This document shows, in pieces, positions 14,173-22,269 of a DNA stretch of 64,000 nucleotides. Origin of the DNA: Rhizobium sp. R635 (lineage in GTDB: Bacteria > Pseudomonadota > Alphaproteobacteria > Rhizobiales > Rhizobiaceae); the NCBI RefSeq assembly GCF_002211285.1, contig NZ_LOKX01000032.1, positions 1 to 64,000 on the forward strand, given 5' to 3'. Both the position numbers and the translations under genes were made by a program. The notes below the pieces were generated by a model that worked only from the letters and a program-made list of their open reading frames with translations, made no database searches and was not told the origin of the DNA. Every line of letters starts with the position of its first letter. Position 1 is the stretch's first letter.

Positions 14173-15623
14173 GAGCGAGCTCCTGTTTTCTCTTTTTCGA
14201 CTGAGCCGAACCGCACGCTGCCGAGCCTGGCCGGCGAGGTGAGCGCTTTCAGGCCGGCGGCCATATGCTTTTGTTTTTCCGGGGTGTAGCGATCGTAGAA
14301 AGCCTGGTTGCGGCGACCGATGGCATGTTCGGCGCTGAAGCTGCCGTCATATTCGCCGACCGCGGTCTCGATCACCCAGTCCCGAAGCCGGCTTTCGAAG
14401 GTCTCGTCCTGCAGCAAGTGGCTGTCTTTGGGCACGACGAGGTTGAAGTGCACGCCGCCGTCACCGATATGGCCGAAATCGCAGATGGTGATGCCGGGGA
14501 ATTTCGCCGGCATGTCGGCCCTCATGCGGTCGCAGAAGGCCATGATGTCTCCCCTGCGGAAGGAGAGGTCGAAGGCGATCAGCTTGCCGAGATGTTTGAC
14601 GCCTTCCGACAGGCAATGACGCAGAGCCCAGATTTCCTGCGGCGGGCCGGGTAGGGCATCGGCCAGAGGTGCCGCCGGCAGTTCCCAGATCTCCGCCAAA
14701 GTGGCTTCGAGCACGGCGTCGAGCGGTTGTTCGCCCTCGCGCGGCGCCCAGGTTCTGCTGATCTCGGCCAGGATGACGTAATCCGGGACCTGGCCGCCCT
14801 GGAAGGGATTGCGCAGCGACGGCACATGCGCGAAGGCGGCTTTGACCGCGTTGGCGGACATGCCTTCGAAGGCGGAAAGATAGGCGCCGAGCCTCTCTTC
14901 CATCGCCCGCAGCAGCGGCAGAACATGCGCGCCGCTTGCCGGCACCAGAAGCGCCGTCGCCACCTGCCGGGGCAGCGGCTCGAGATTCAGCACGCATTCG
15001 GTCACGATGCCGAAGGCGCCTGACGTGCCGATGAAGAGCTGCTTCCAGTCGACGCCGGTATTGTCCTTGCGCAGATGGTTTTGCAGGTCGAGCACGCTTC
15101 CCTGTTCGTCGGCGAGCACGACGGTCAAGCCAAGCGTGTTGCGGCGCACGTCGCCATATTTGAGGAAGCGGGAGCCGCCCGTGTTCGTCGCGACCATGCC
15201 GCCGATGCGGGGATCGGCGCCGAGATCGATCGGAAAGAACAAGCCGTGCTCTTCCAGCCGTCCGTTGAGCTCCGAAAGTCGCATGCCTGCATCGACCCGC
15301 ACCGAGCGGTTGTCGAGATCGAGATCCATTCCGGCGCTGAGCCGATCCAGGCTGAGAACGGCCTCGTTTCCGGAGGCGTCGGGCGTCGAGCCGGAAACCA
15401 GCCCCGTATTGCCGGACTGCGGGATGAGAGGGATGGCGTGGCGCACACAATAGGCGACGGCGGCCGAGACCTCGGCAGTCGTTCTCGGCCTCAGCACCGC
15501 GGCAGCGCGGCCGCGGTCATAGCGCGCGCCGGTTTCATAGGCTTCCATCCCGGCCTGCGCCACGATGCCCTTATCGCCGAGGATGGCGGTCAGGGCATCG
15601 ATATGTAAGCGCTCCAGCGTCAT
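14169..15623 (-). CDS. FAD-linked D-2-hydroxyglutarate dehydrogenase
   Basis: 484-residue flavoenzyme of the FAD_binding_4 / FAD-oxidase_C class. Visible: IPLIPQSGNTGLVSGSTPD (residues ~64-82), IDLGADPRIGGMVATNTGGSRFLKYGDVRRNTLGL (~136-170) and the C-terminal GHIGDGGVHFNLVVP (~395) with EHAIGRRNQAFYDRY (~437). This is the layout of D-2-hydroxyglutarate dehydrogenase, which returns 2-hydroxyglutarate to 2-oxoglutarate. It overlaps both HglS and AmaB genes by 4 bases, and HglS produces exactly its substrate, making the assignment stronger than the fold alone. D-lactate dehydrogenase is the alternative. Confidence 0.8.
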   Translation of the reverse strand: MTLERLHIDALTAILGDKGIVAQAGMEAYETGARYDRGRAAAVLRPRTTAEVSAAVAYCVRHAIPLIPQSGNTGLVSGSTPDASGNEAVLSLDRLSAGMDLDLDNRSVRVDAGMRLSELNGRLEEHGLFFPIDLGADPRIGGMVATNTGGSRFLKYGDVRRNTLGLTVVLADEQGSVLDLQNHLRKDNTGVDWKQLFIGTSGAFGIVTECVLNLEPLPRQVATALLVPASGAHVLPLLRAMEERLGAYLSAFEGMSANAVKAAFAHVPSLRNPFQGGQVPDYVILAEISRTWAPREGEQPLDAVLEATLAEIWELPAAPLADALPGPPQEIWALRHCLSEGVKHLGKLIAFDLSFRRGDIMAFCDRMRADMPAKFPGITICDFGHIGDGGVHFNLVVPKDSHLLQDETFESRLRDWVIETAVGEYDGSFSAEHAIGRRNQAFYDRYTPEKQKHMAAGLKALTSPARLGSVRFGSVEKEKTGARS

Positions 15624-17011
15624 TCCGCGGCGACCGAAGACAGGGCGCCGAGGGACTGTTCGATGGAAGCGGCCTCGATACCTGCATAATGATCGAACTC
15701 GTTCAGCACCGTGGCGCCGAGATCGGCTTCGAAGCGCTTCTGGTTCGGGCTGGCGACGAATTCCTGCTGCGCGGTGTCGCCGAGGTTCGACTGGAAGATG
15801 CCGGCGGCGCTGACGGGGAGGAAGTCCTCGTAGACGATCGGGTCAAATCTGATGAAACCGTCCGCGATCAGCGCGTCGAGATCTCGGGAGGCGAGTGGGC
15901 CGGCCGTGCGGCCCTTTTCGGTCAGGGAATAGCTGAAATAGCCGAGGCCAGCCGCGCGAATGCCGGCCCAGTTGTCCGGGAAGCCTTCGAATGCCTTTGC
16001 CAGCGCCGCCTCGTATTCGCGGGCGTTGGAACCGTCTGCCGCCGGGCGGACGATCTTGCGGGAGGCTTCCAGCAGTTCGTCGTAAAGGGCGCGCCCCTTC
16101 GGCGTCAGCGCAATGCCGCGCTGCTCGATCTCGCCGAAGCGGGCGGTGTGCGAGCCCTCCTTCCAGCTGCCGTCGCCGGCGGCGAAGGAAACCGGTTCTT
16201 CCAGCGCCTTGAAAGAGGTCTGGCGCAGCAGGATCGGGCACCTGCGGGTCGGCGGGCCCTCGACCACGGCCTTCGGCGCAATGCCGTATTCCGGCATCAG
16301 CGCCTCAACCCTGTCGATATCGAGCGTGCGGGGCGTCAGGTGGTTGATGTGCGGCCCCTTGAAGGAGACGACATCGGCGATCAGCCGGTGCGCATCGTGC
16401 AGGCGCTTGTACATGCCGGCATCGACATTGGCCTTGTCATGCCAGCGGAAGGTTTCGAGCACTTCGGAAACGAAGCGGTCGGCGTCCGCCTTGTCGAGCC
16501 CGCCGTTGCGTTCCGCCTTCTCGGTCAGTTCGACGGCGCCGGCCGTGAAGATCCGGCGCTTCGCCAGAACGGCCCCGGCCTCGGCGCGCAGGCTCTCGTC
16601 CTTGATCAGGTCCAGACGCAGGAGCGAGGTGAAGACGCGGAACGGGTTCTTCTTGAGCGCGGCTTCGCCGACCGGCCGGAAGGCGGTGGAATGGACGGGA
16701 ACGCCCGCCGTGGAAAGATCGTAATAGCCGACGGGATACATGCCCATGACGGCGAAGACGCGGCGCATCATCGCCAGTTCGGCGGCGGTTCCCAAGCGGA
16801 TGGCGCCGTGGCGCTCCTCGGAGATGCGCTCGAGCGAGTCGGTGGCGTCGAGGCGTTCCTTCAGATCGGGATCGGCGGCCAATGCCTCGTCGTTCACTCT
16901 TGCGACCAGTTCCATCAGCGTGTCGTAGGCCGGCACTTCCTGGCGATACATGGCGGACATGGCGGCGGAAAAGGCTGAGCGGATGTCGTCTGAGGAAACT
17001 AGGTTTTGCAT
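15620..17011 (-). CDS. hglS: 2-oxoadipate dioxygenase/decarboxylase (HglS, DUF1338/YdcJ family)
   Basis: 463-residue VOC-fold iron(II) enzyme of the DUF1338/YdcJ family, which turns 2-oxoadipate into 2-hydroxyglutarate with O2 and loss of CO2. By spacing and context the candidate metal ligands are H68 (EERHGAIRLG), H224 (GPHINHLTPRTLD) and E294 (ARFGEIEQRG), with substrate-binding R72 four residues after the first His, as in characterised HglS. ATG at 17011 follows AAGAAGG; a GTG two codons upstream is possible. First gene of a four-gene overlapping operon that would carry piperideine-6-carboxylate to 2-oxoglutarate. Confidence 0.88.
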   Translation of the reverse strand: MQNLVSSDDIRSAFSAAMSAMYRQEVPAYDTLMELVARVNDEALAADPDLKERLDATDSLERISEERHGAIRLGTAAELAMMRRVFAVMGMYPVGYYDLSTAGVPVHSTAFRPVGEAALKKNPFRVFTSLLRLDLIKDESLRAEAGAVLAKRRIFTAGAVELTEKAERNGGLDKADADRFVSEVLETFRWHDKANVDAGMYKRLHDAHRLIADVVSFKGPHINHLTPRTLDIDRVEALMPEYGIAPKAVVEGPPTRRCPILLRQTSFKALEEPVSFAAGDGSWKEGSHTARFGEIEQRGIALTPKGRALYDELLEASRKIVRPAADGSNAREYEAALAKAFEGFPDNWAGIRAAGLGYFSYSLTEKGRTAGPLASRDLDALIADGFIRFDPIVYEDFLPVSAAGIFQSNLGDTAQQEFVASPNQKRFEADLGATVLNEFDHYAGIEAASIEQSLGALSSVAAE

Positions 17012-17113
17012 GGCCACCTTCTTGAGGAAAATTCCGATTGGCTGGCGGCCACCTTATGCGTTGCCGTCCCCTTCGTGTTGTGAGATTAGATGTTCAGTTG
17101 ATGCGGAAATGGA

Positions 17114-18022
17114 ATGACCATGCGCCGAAGGTTGATACCCGACATCGCCAATCTGCAGGCTTTCGAATCCGCTGCGCGCCACGGAAACTTCACCAGGGCG
17201 GCGGCGGAACTCAACCTGACGCAAAGCGCAGTCAGCCGGCAAATCAGGGATTTGGAGGAGCAGACGGGGCTTCTGCTTTTCGAAAGGGTGCGCCAGCGCG
17301 TGGTGCTCTCGGAAGCCGGCGCGCGCTTTCTGCCCGATGTCCGCAAATTGCTCGGACAATCCGAAAAGCTCATGATCGGCGCCATGGCCGCCGAGCACAT
17401 GAAGCAATCGCTGCACATCGCGACCCTGCCGACTTTCGGCGCCCGCTGGCTCGTGCCGCGGCTCGGCGGCTTCATGGCGCTCTCCGATGTCGCCGTCACG
17501 ATCGAGTCCCGCTCGCAGCCCTTCGTCTTCGAGGAAGAGAATTTCGATCTGGCCATCCACTACGGCCAGCCCGTCTGGCCGCGCGCCACCTGCACCTTCC
17601 TGTGCAACGAGACCGTGCTTCCCGTCGTCAAGCGGGAGGTGGCGGAGAAATGGGCGCTCGAAGAGCCGGGCGGCCTGTCGGCGATACCGCTCATCCACCT
17701 GACGACCCGTCCGCGGCTCTGGTCGGACTGGTTCGACGCGCACGGCGTCGTCAGCGAGAACGCCTATCGCGGGCTGCGGCTGGATCAGTTCTCGATGATC
17801 ATTTCGGCGGCCGTCGCAGGGCTCGGTGCCGCCTTGCTGCCCTCATATCTGATCGAAGAGGAATTGCGCAGCGGCATATTGGTCTCGCTGTTCGATCTGC
17901 CGATGGCGACGGAAAACAGCTATTACATCGCTGTCCCTGAGGAAAAGCAGCAGAACGCGGCCACGAAGAATTTCGTGGAGTGGCTGACGTCGCAGGTCGG
18001 AGGCGATATCCGCGCGTCGTGA
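17114..18022 (+). CDS. LysR-family regulator (GcvA-like), divergent from the lysine operon
   Basis: 302-residue LysR regulator. N-terminal winged helix at residues ~8-66 (NLQAFESAARHGNFTRAAAELNLTQSAVSRQIRDLE), then the periplasmic-binding-like effector domain (~95-295) with a GcvA-like ending. The gene is transcribed away from hglS across about 100 bases, the usual arrangement for a LysR protein controlling its neighbour. The effector is probably a lysine-pathway intermediate, by context only. Confidence 0.82.
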   Translation: MTMRRRLIPDIANLQAFESAARHGNFTRAAAELNLTQSAVSRQIRDLEEQTGLLLFERVRQRVVLSEAGARFLPDVRKLLGQSEKLMIGAMAAEHMKQSLHIATLPTFGARWLVPRLGGFMALSDVAVTIESRSQPFVFEEENFDLAIHYGQPVWPRATCTFLCNETVLPVVKREVAEKWALEEPGGLSAIPLIHLTTRPRLWSDWFDAHGVVSENAYRGLRLDQFSMIISAAVAGLGAALLPSYLIEEELRSGILVSLFDLPMATENSYYIAVPEEKQQNAATKNFVEWLTSQVGGDIRAS

Positions 18023-18042
18023 TCGCAGCCGACTAGGCGCGA

Positions 18043-18579
18043 TCAGACCTCGTCGCGCTGGGCGCGCAGATTGGTGACGACGCGGCGGTTCTGCACCTTG
18101 CAGGAGCGTTCCGTGCAGTCGCGGACTTCGCGGTCGTTGCCGTAGCCCTTGGCCCACATGCGCCGTGCATCCACGCCCTTCGAGACGAGATAGGCCATCG
18201 CCGCGTCGGCGCGCTGCTGCGACAGCGTTTTCATCTTGGCCTCGGAGCCGGAATCGTCGGCAAATCCCTGCAGCTTGATCAGCCAGTTCGGATTTCTGGC
18301 GAGCCAGGCGGCCTGGCTGTCCAGCGTCGCCATGGCGACGGAATCGAGCCTGGCGGAGTCCTGGGTGAAATAGATCCGCCGGCCGACATTGAGGATGAAG
18401 TCCTCTTCGCTGCCGGCAGACACATTCTCGAAGCCGGGCGCGGGATCGTTGGTCTGGCCGGTCATCGGCGCCGCGGCCGGTTCTTCCACGGAGGCGATAT
18501 CGGTGGTGGAGCAGGCGGAAAGCGCCAGCAGCATGGCCGCGGCGAGAAGGCGGCTCTTGTATCCGTTCGAAGCAGACAT
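18043..18579 (-). CDS. OmpA-family peptidoglycan-associated lipoprotein
   Basis: 178 residues from the ATG at 18579. N-terminal lipoprotein signal with lipobox LALSACST (Cys ~22), then an OmpA domain (residues ~66-175) containing VGRRIYFTQDSARLDSVAMATLDSQAAWLARNP, LQGFADDSGSEAKMKTLSQQRADAAMAYL and GVDARRMWAKGYGNDREV: the peptidoglycan-binding Asp and Arg positions are present. It probably tethers the outer membrane to the cell wall. The longer frame to 18735 is discarded because it overlaps the transpeptidase gene and has no signal. It lies 13 bases behind the L,D-transpeptidase gene, so both may share a transcript. Confidence 0.85.
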   Translation of the reverse strand: MSASNGYKSRLLAAAMLLALSACSTTDIASVEEPAAAPMTGQTNDPAPGFENVSAGSEEDFILNVGRRIYFTQDSARLDSVAMATLDSQAAWLARNPNWLIKLQGFADDSGSEAKMKTLSQQRADAAMAYLVSKGVDARRMWAKGYGNDREVRDCTERSCKVQNRRVVTNLRAQRDEV

Positions 18580-18592
18580 CAGGGCGTGTTCC

Positions 18593-19258
18593 TTATTCGA
18601 CCGCGGTGACTTCAGTGACCGGAGGCGCTTGGTCGGCGATATGCGGCAGAACCTGCACGGCGGTGCCGATCGGGCAGCGCTGGTAGAGATCGATGGCATC
18701 CTCGTTGAACATGCGGATGCAGCCGCTGGAGGCATCCTTGCCGATGCTCCAGGGCTCCAGCGTGCCGTGGAAACGATAGCCGGTGTCGACGCCGTCGCGA
18801 TGCAGATACATGGCGCGAGGGCCGAGCGGGTTTTTCGGCGAGCCGCCGGCGACGAATTCAGGCAGTTCGGGATGGCGCTTGCGCATCTCCGGCGGCGGCG
18901 TCCAGCGCGGCCAGAGCGATTTGCTGTCGATCGTGGCGCGGCCGAACCATTTGAAGCCGTCGCGGCCGACGCCGACGCCGTAGCGGATCGCCGTCTTGTT
19001 CTCCATGATCAGGTAGAGGAAATGATGCCTGGTATCGACGACGACGGTGCCGATCGGCTCGCTGCTGAAATATTTGACGACCTGGCGGTGCCATCGCCTG
19101 TCGATCTTGGCAAAGTTCGTCGCGCGAAACGTCACGCCGTTGTCGACCGATGTGGCGGCGAAAAAGGAAGAGGCCTGAGCGAAAGCCGGCCTGCCGACCG
19201 CGCCGGCGCCAAGTAACGCCAGACCGCCAAGCAAAATATCCCTGCGTGTCCCCACCAT
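18593..19258 (-). CDS. Tat-exported L,D-transpeptidase (YkuD domain)
   Basis: 221-residue protein. Residues 1-29 form a twin-arginine-type signal (GTRRDILLGGLALLGAGAVG..AFA). The YkuD catalytic domain (~55-205) has FLYLIMENKTAIRYGVGVGRDGFKW, the HGT of YRFHGTLEPWSIG and the catalytic SSGCIRMFNEDAIDLY (Cys ~183). Such enzymes form 3-3 crosslinks in peptidoglycan or attach lipoproteins or outer-membrane proteins to it, abundant in Rhizobiales. Neighbour to an OmpA-type lipoprotein, consistent with a cell-envelope unit. Confidence 0.88.
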   Translation of the reverse strand: MVGTRRDILLGGLALLGAGAVGRPAFAQASSFFAATSVDNGVTFRATNFAKIDRRWHRQVVKYFSSEPIGTVVVDTRHHFLYLIMENKTAIRYGVGVGRDGFKWFGRATIDSKSLWPRWTPPPEMRKRHPELPEFVAGGSPKNPLGPRAMYLHRDGVDTGYRFHGTLEPWSIGKDASSGCIRMFNEDAIDLYQRCPIGTAVQVLPHIADQAPPVTEVTAVE

Positions 19259-19431
19259 CGGCTATATCCCCCTTTAGCCCAAGCAGCGGAGTGGCAGTAA
19301 AGCAGATTTTTCATTTGCGACAATAGAAAATGCCGTCGCCGTAATTCTTTCTGCGACTGACGAGCGGCTTTTCCTGGCGAGAATATCCTCGAAACGCCGC
19401 GATGAAACTCAGCGCAGGGCTCTCCGGTGAC

Positions 19432-19467
19432 GGGCCGAGGCAAGCCGATGCCGCTTGCCTCCGGCCC
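19432..19467 (-). terminator. strong hairpin downstream of gabD
   Basis: Left arm at 19432-19445 and right arm at 19453-19467 pair over 14 positions with one bulged base (GGGCCG-AGGCAAGC against GCTTGCCTCCGGCCC), with a 7-base loop. It lies 12-47 bases past the gabD stop. No T-run follows in the gabD direction; TTTT follows on the plus strand. It may end or protect the gabD transcript. Confidence 0.45.
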
Positions 19468-19478
19468 CAGTTTTAGCC

Positions 19479-20930
19479 TCAGGCGATGCCGCCGAGGCAG
19501 ACATATTTGATTTCGGTGAATTCCTCGATGCCGTATTTCGAGCCTTCGCGGCCAAGGCCGGAAAGCTTGACGCCGCCGAAGGGCGCTTCGGCCGTCGAGA
19601 TCAGTCCGGTGTTGACGCCGACCATGCCGTATTCCAGCGCCTCGGCGACCCGGAAGACACGGGCGAGATCCTTGGAATAGAAATAAGAGGCGAGGCCGAA
19701 CTCGGTGTCGTTGGCCTGGGCGATGACATCGGCTTCGTCCTTGAAGCGGAAGAGGGGCGCCACAGGCCCGAAGGTCTCTTCCTTGGCCACTGCCATGGCA
19801 GGAGTGATGTCGGCAAGCACGGTCGCCTCATAGAAGCGTCCGCCAAGCGGGTGACGCTTGCCGCCGGCCACGACCCGGCCGCCCTTGGACAGCGCGTCGG
19901 CGACATGTTCCTCAACCTTGGCAAGGGCTGCCTCGTCGATCAGCGGACCGAGATTGATGCCCTCGTCGAAACCATTGCCGGTTTTCAGCTTGCCGACCGC
20001 TTTCGACAGCTTCTCGGCAAAGGCATCATAGACGCCCTCCTGGACATAAAGCCGGTTGGCGCAGACGCAGGTCTGGCCGTTGTTGCGGAACTTGGCGATC
20101 AGCGCGCCTTCGACGGCCGCATCGAGATCGGCATCGTCGAAGACGATGAAGGGGGCATTGCCGCCGAGCTCAAGCCCGAGCTTCTTGATGGTCGGCGCGC
20201 TCTGTTTGTAAAGCTCGGTGCCGACTTCGGTCGAGCCTGTGAAGGTCAGCTTGCGCACGATCGGGCTTGCGGTCATCTCGCCGCCGATGGCGCGGGCCGA
20301 GCCGGTCAAGACGCTGAACAGGCCCTTGGGGAAACCGGCACGTTCGGCCAGCACGGCGATGGCGATCGCCGAAAACGGCGTCTGGCTGGCCGGCTTCAGC
20401 ACCATGGCGCAGCCGGCGGCAAAGGCCGGTCCCGCCTTGCGGGTGATCATCGCATTCGGGAAATTCCAGGGCGTGATCGCGGCAACGACGCCGATCGGCT
20501 GCTTCATCACAAGGATGCGTTTGTCCTTCTGGTGGCCGGGAACGATGTCGCCGTAGAGACGCCGCGCCTCCTCGGCAAACCATTCGATGAAGCTCGCGCC
20601 ATAGGCGATCTCGCCCTTGGCTTCCGCCAGCGGCTTGCCCTGTTCCGCCGTCAGGATGCGGCCGAGATCGTCCTGATGCTCCATCATCAGCTCGAACCAG
20701 CGCCTGAGGATGACCGAACGTTCCTTGGCGGTACGGGCTGCCCATTCCTTCTGGGCAAGCTCGGCCGCGGCAATCGCCGCCCTGGTCTCGGCAGCCCCCA
20801 GATTGGGAACGCGGCCGATGATCTCGCCGGTCGCCGGGTTGTCGACGGCGATGCCATTCTCCCCAGCCTCGATCCATTCGACGCCGACCAAAGCGGCCTG
20901 GCGGAACAATGTTGCGTCCTTCAATTGCAT
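19479..20930 (-). CDS. gabD: succinate-/glutarate-semialdehyde dehydrogenase (GabD-like)
   Basis: 483-residue NAD(P)+-dependent aldehyde dehydrogenase with GabD hallmarks: WNFPNAMITRKAGPAFAAGCAMVLKPASQTP (residues ~155-185), FTGSTEVG (~230), LELGGNAPFIVFDDAD (catalytic Glu ~256), NGQTCVCANRLYVQEGVYD (catalytic Cys ~289), and ending GLGREGSKYGIEEFTEIKYVCLGG. It oxidises succinate semialdehyde from GABA, and the related DavD uses glutarate semialdehyde from lysine. The latter is possible given the nearby lysine operon, but the gene stands alone. Confidence 0.87.
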   Translation of the reverse strand: MQLKDATLFRQAALVGVEWIEAGENGIAVDNPATGEIIGRVPNLGAAETRAAIAAAELAQKEWAARTAKERSVILRRWFELMMEHQDDLGRILTAEQGKPLAEAKGEIAYGASFIEWFAEEARRLYGDIVPGHQKDKRILVMKQPIGVVAAITPWNFPNAMITRKAGPAFAAGCAMVLKPASQTPFSAIAIAVLAERAGFPKGLFSVLTGSARAIGGEMTASPIVRKLTFTGSTEVGTELYKQSAPTIKKLGLELGGNAPFIVFDDADLDAAVEGALIAKFRNNGQTCVCANRLYVQEGVYDAFAEKLSKAVGKLKTGNGFDEGINLGPLIDEAALAKVEEHVADALSKGGRVVAGGKRHPLGGRFYEATVLADITPAMAVAKEETFGPVAPLFRFKDEADVIAQANDTEFGLASYFYSKDLARVFRVAEALEYGMVGVNTGLISTAEAPFGGVKLSGLGREGSKYGIEEFTEIKYVCLGGIA

Positions 20931-20943
20931 GACTGTCTCCTGC

Positions 20944-21050
20944 GATAGAGCATTTCCGAATTTCGAGTCGCGGCGATGCTCTATCTCTTTTCGTATTTAT
21001 GCAATTGCGTCAGATAAAATCGTTGCGCGGTTTTACTGCGCTCGTGCGCC
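20944..21050. repeat. RIME-like palindromic intergenic element
   Basis: Arms GATAGAGCAT (20944-20953) and ATGCTCTATC (20976-20985) form a perfect 10-base inverted repeat, followed by a T-rich stretch and GCAATTGCGTCAGATAAAATCG, a string I recognise from repeated intergenic elements of Rhizobium. It fills the gap between gabD and the acyltransferase gene. Identity as RIME is from memory of the family, not from an alignment. Confidence 0.5.
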
Positions 21051-21057
21051 GCCGGCC

Positions 21058-22176
21058 CTAGTCGAAGATCTTTTCGCCGCGGTACGATCGGACCCGGCGA
21101 GCCCGCATAGCCATGGTTCTGTCGACGAGACGGGCGGTCACATAAGCGAAACATAGGACCGCGCCGAGAAGCACGAAGAATGCCAGAGGGCCGTTCAATC
21201 CAAGCGATCCCGCGACCGGCTTGAAAACGCCGATGATACCCCGGTGCAGGATGTAGACGGGGTAGGAGATATAGCCGACCCAGGTCGCCAGGGCTTGCGC
21301 TCTTGCCGGCATCTCCAGGAAGAGCCCGAGCATCACGATGAGCGGCGCCAGGGCCATCGCGAACATCAAATCATAGTAAGGCCGCAGCACGGCGGGGACC
21401 GGAGCTGCAATGCAGATCATCAGAAGAAGGCACGGCGCCATGGCGATCCAGCCCTTCCTCCAGGCGGGCGTGCCACCGAAGAACCGGCTGATGACGACGC
21501 CTGCGGTAAATGAAAACATCACCCTTGGGAGCCCGCCCACTGCCGAAGGCCACTCCCAGCCGATGTTCAGCAAGCCGTATTTCAGGCCGACAAAGGCCAA
21601 AAATGCAGCCGAGACCAACACGACTCCGCAAAGGGCACGGACGGAGAGCCGGAAAAGCCACAATGCGAAGACGATATTCACCAACAATTCCCAGAACATC
21701 GACCATGCCGGGCCGTTGATGGGAAACATTCCCTGCATCGGCTTGGCTTGCAGGAAATACATGGGGCTCGGCAGGAAAAACGTGTTTGCCACCGTTGATG
21801 CCAGCAGGTCGATAAGGGTCTGATCTCTCAGCCCCCAGCTCGTTAACAGCATGATCTGCAGGAGGCCGACCAAAATTCCGATCAGATAGAGCGGATAAAG
21901 GCGCTTGATCCGAGCCATCATAAAGGACTGGAAAAACAGGCCGCGCGAGAGCCGTTTTCCATAAATGTCCGCGATGATAAATCCGCTGAGGACGAAGAAA
22001 AAGTCGACGGCCAGATAGGCTGATGGAGCATATCGCTCCTGGAAATGCGTAGCGACGACACAAATGGCGGCAAAACCGCGCATCGCATCCAGCGTATAGT
22101 AGCGCTTGCGCTCGCCGACCGACGTTCCGAGGTCGGCGATCGTCGGTGGGGCAGAACCGTGGTCGAGACTAGCCAT
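21058..22176 (-). CDS. acyltransferase 3 family membrane protein (polysaccharide O-acetylase type)
   Basis: 372-residue integral membrane protein of the acyltransferase-3/OafA/ExoZ class. N-terminal motif YYTLDAMRGFAAICVVATHF (residues ~26-45, the RG and catalytic-type His) and VDFFFVLSGFIIADIYGKRL (~57-76), then about ten membrane helices. These enzymes O-acetylate exopolysaccharide, O-antigen or Nod-factor-like glycans. It lies with a flippase and a pyruvyl transferase in one minus-strand cassette, with 93 bases to the flippase. The acceptor is unknown. Confidence 0.85.
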   Translation of the reverse strand: MASLDHGSAPPTIADLGTSVGERKRYYTLDAMRGFAAICVVATHFQERYAPSAYLAVDFFFVLSGFIIADIYGKRLSRGLFFQSFMMARIKRLYPLYLIGILVGLLQIMLLTSWGLRDQTLIDLLASTVANTFFLPSPMYFLQAKPMQGMFPINGPAWSMFWELLVNIVFALWLFRLSVRALCGVVLVSAAFLAFVGLKYGLLNIGWEWPSAVGGLPRVMFSFTAGVVISRFFGGTPAWRKGWIAMAPCLLLMICIAAPVPAVLRPYYDLMFAMALAPLIVMLGLFLEMPARAQALATWVGYISYPVYILHRGIIGVFKPVAGSLGLNGPLAFFVLLGAVLCFAYVTARLVDRTMAMRARRVRSYRGEKIFD

Positions 22177-22269
22177 CTTGTAGATTGTCCTTCGGAGCCG
22201 GTGGATTGGAACAGCGCCGAGGCGCCGTTCTGATGATTTGGGGGTTCGAACCGCCTCGGAGGGAGGAAA

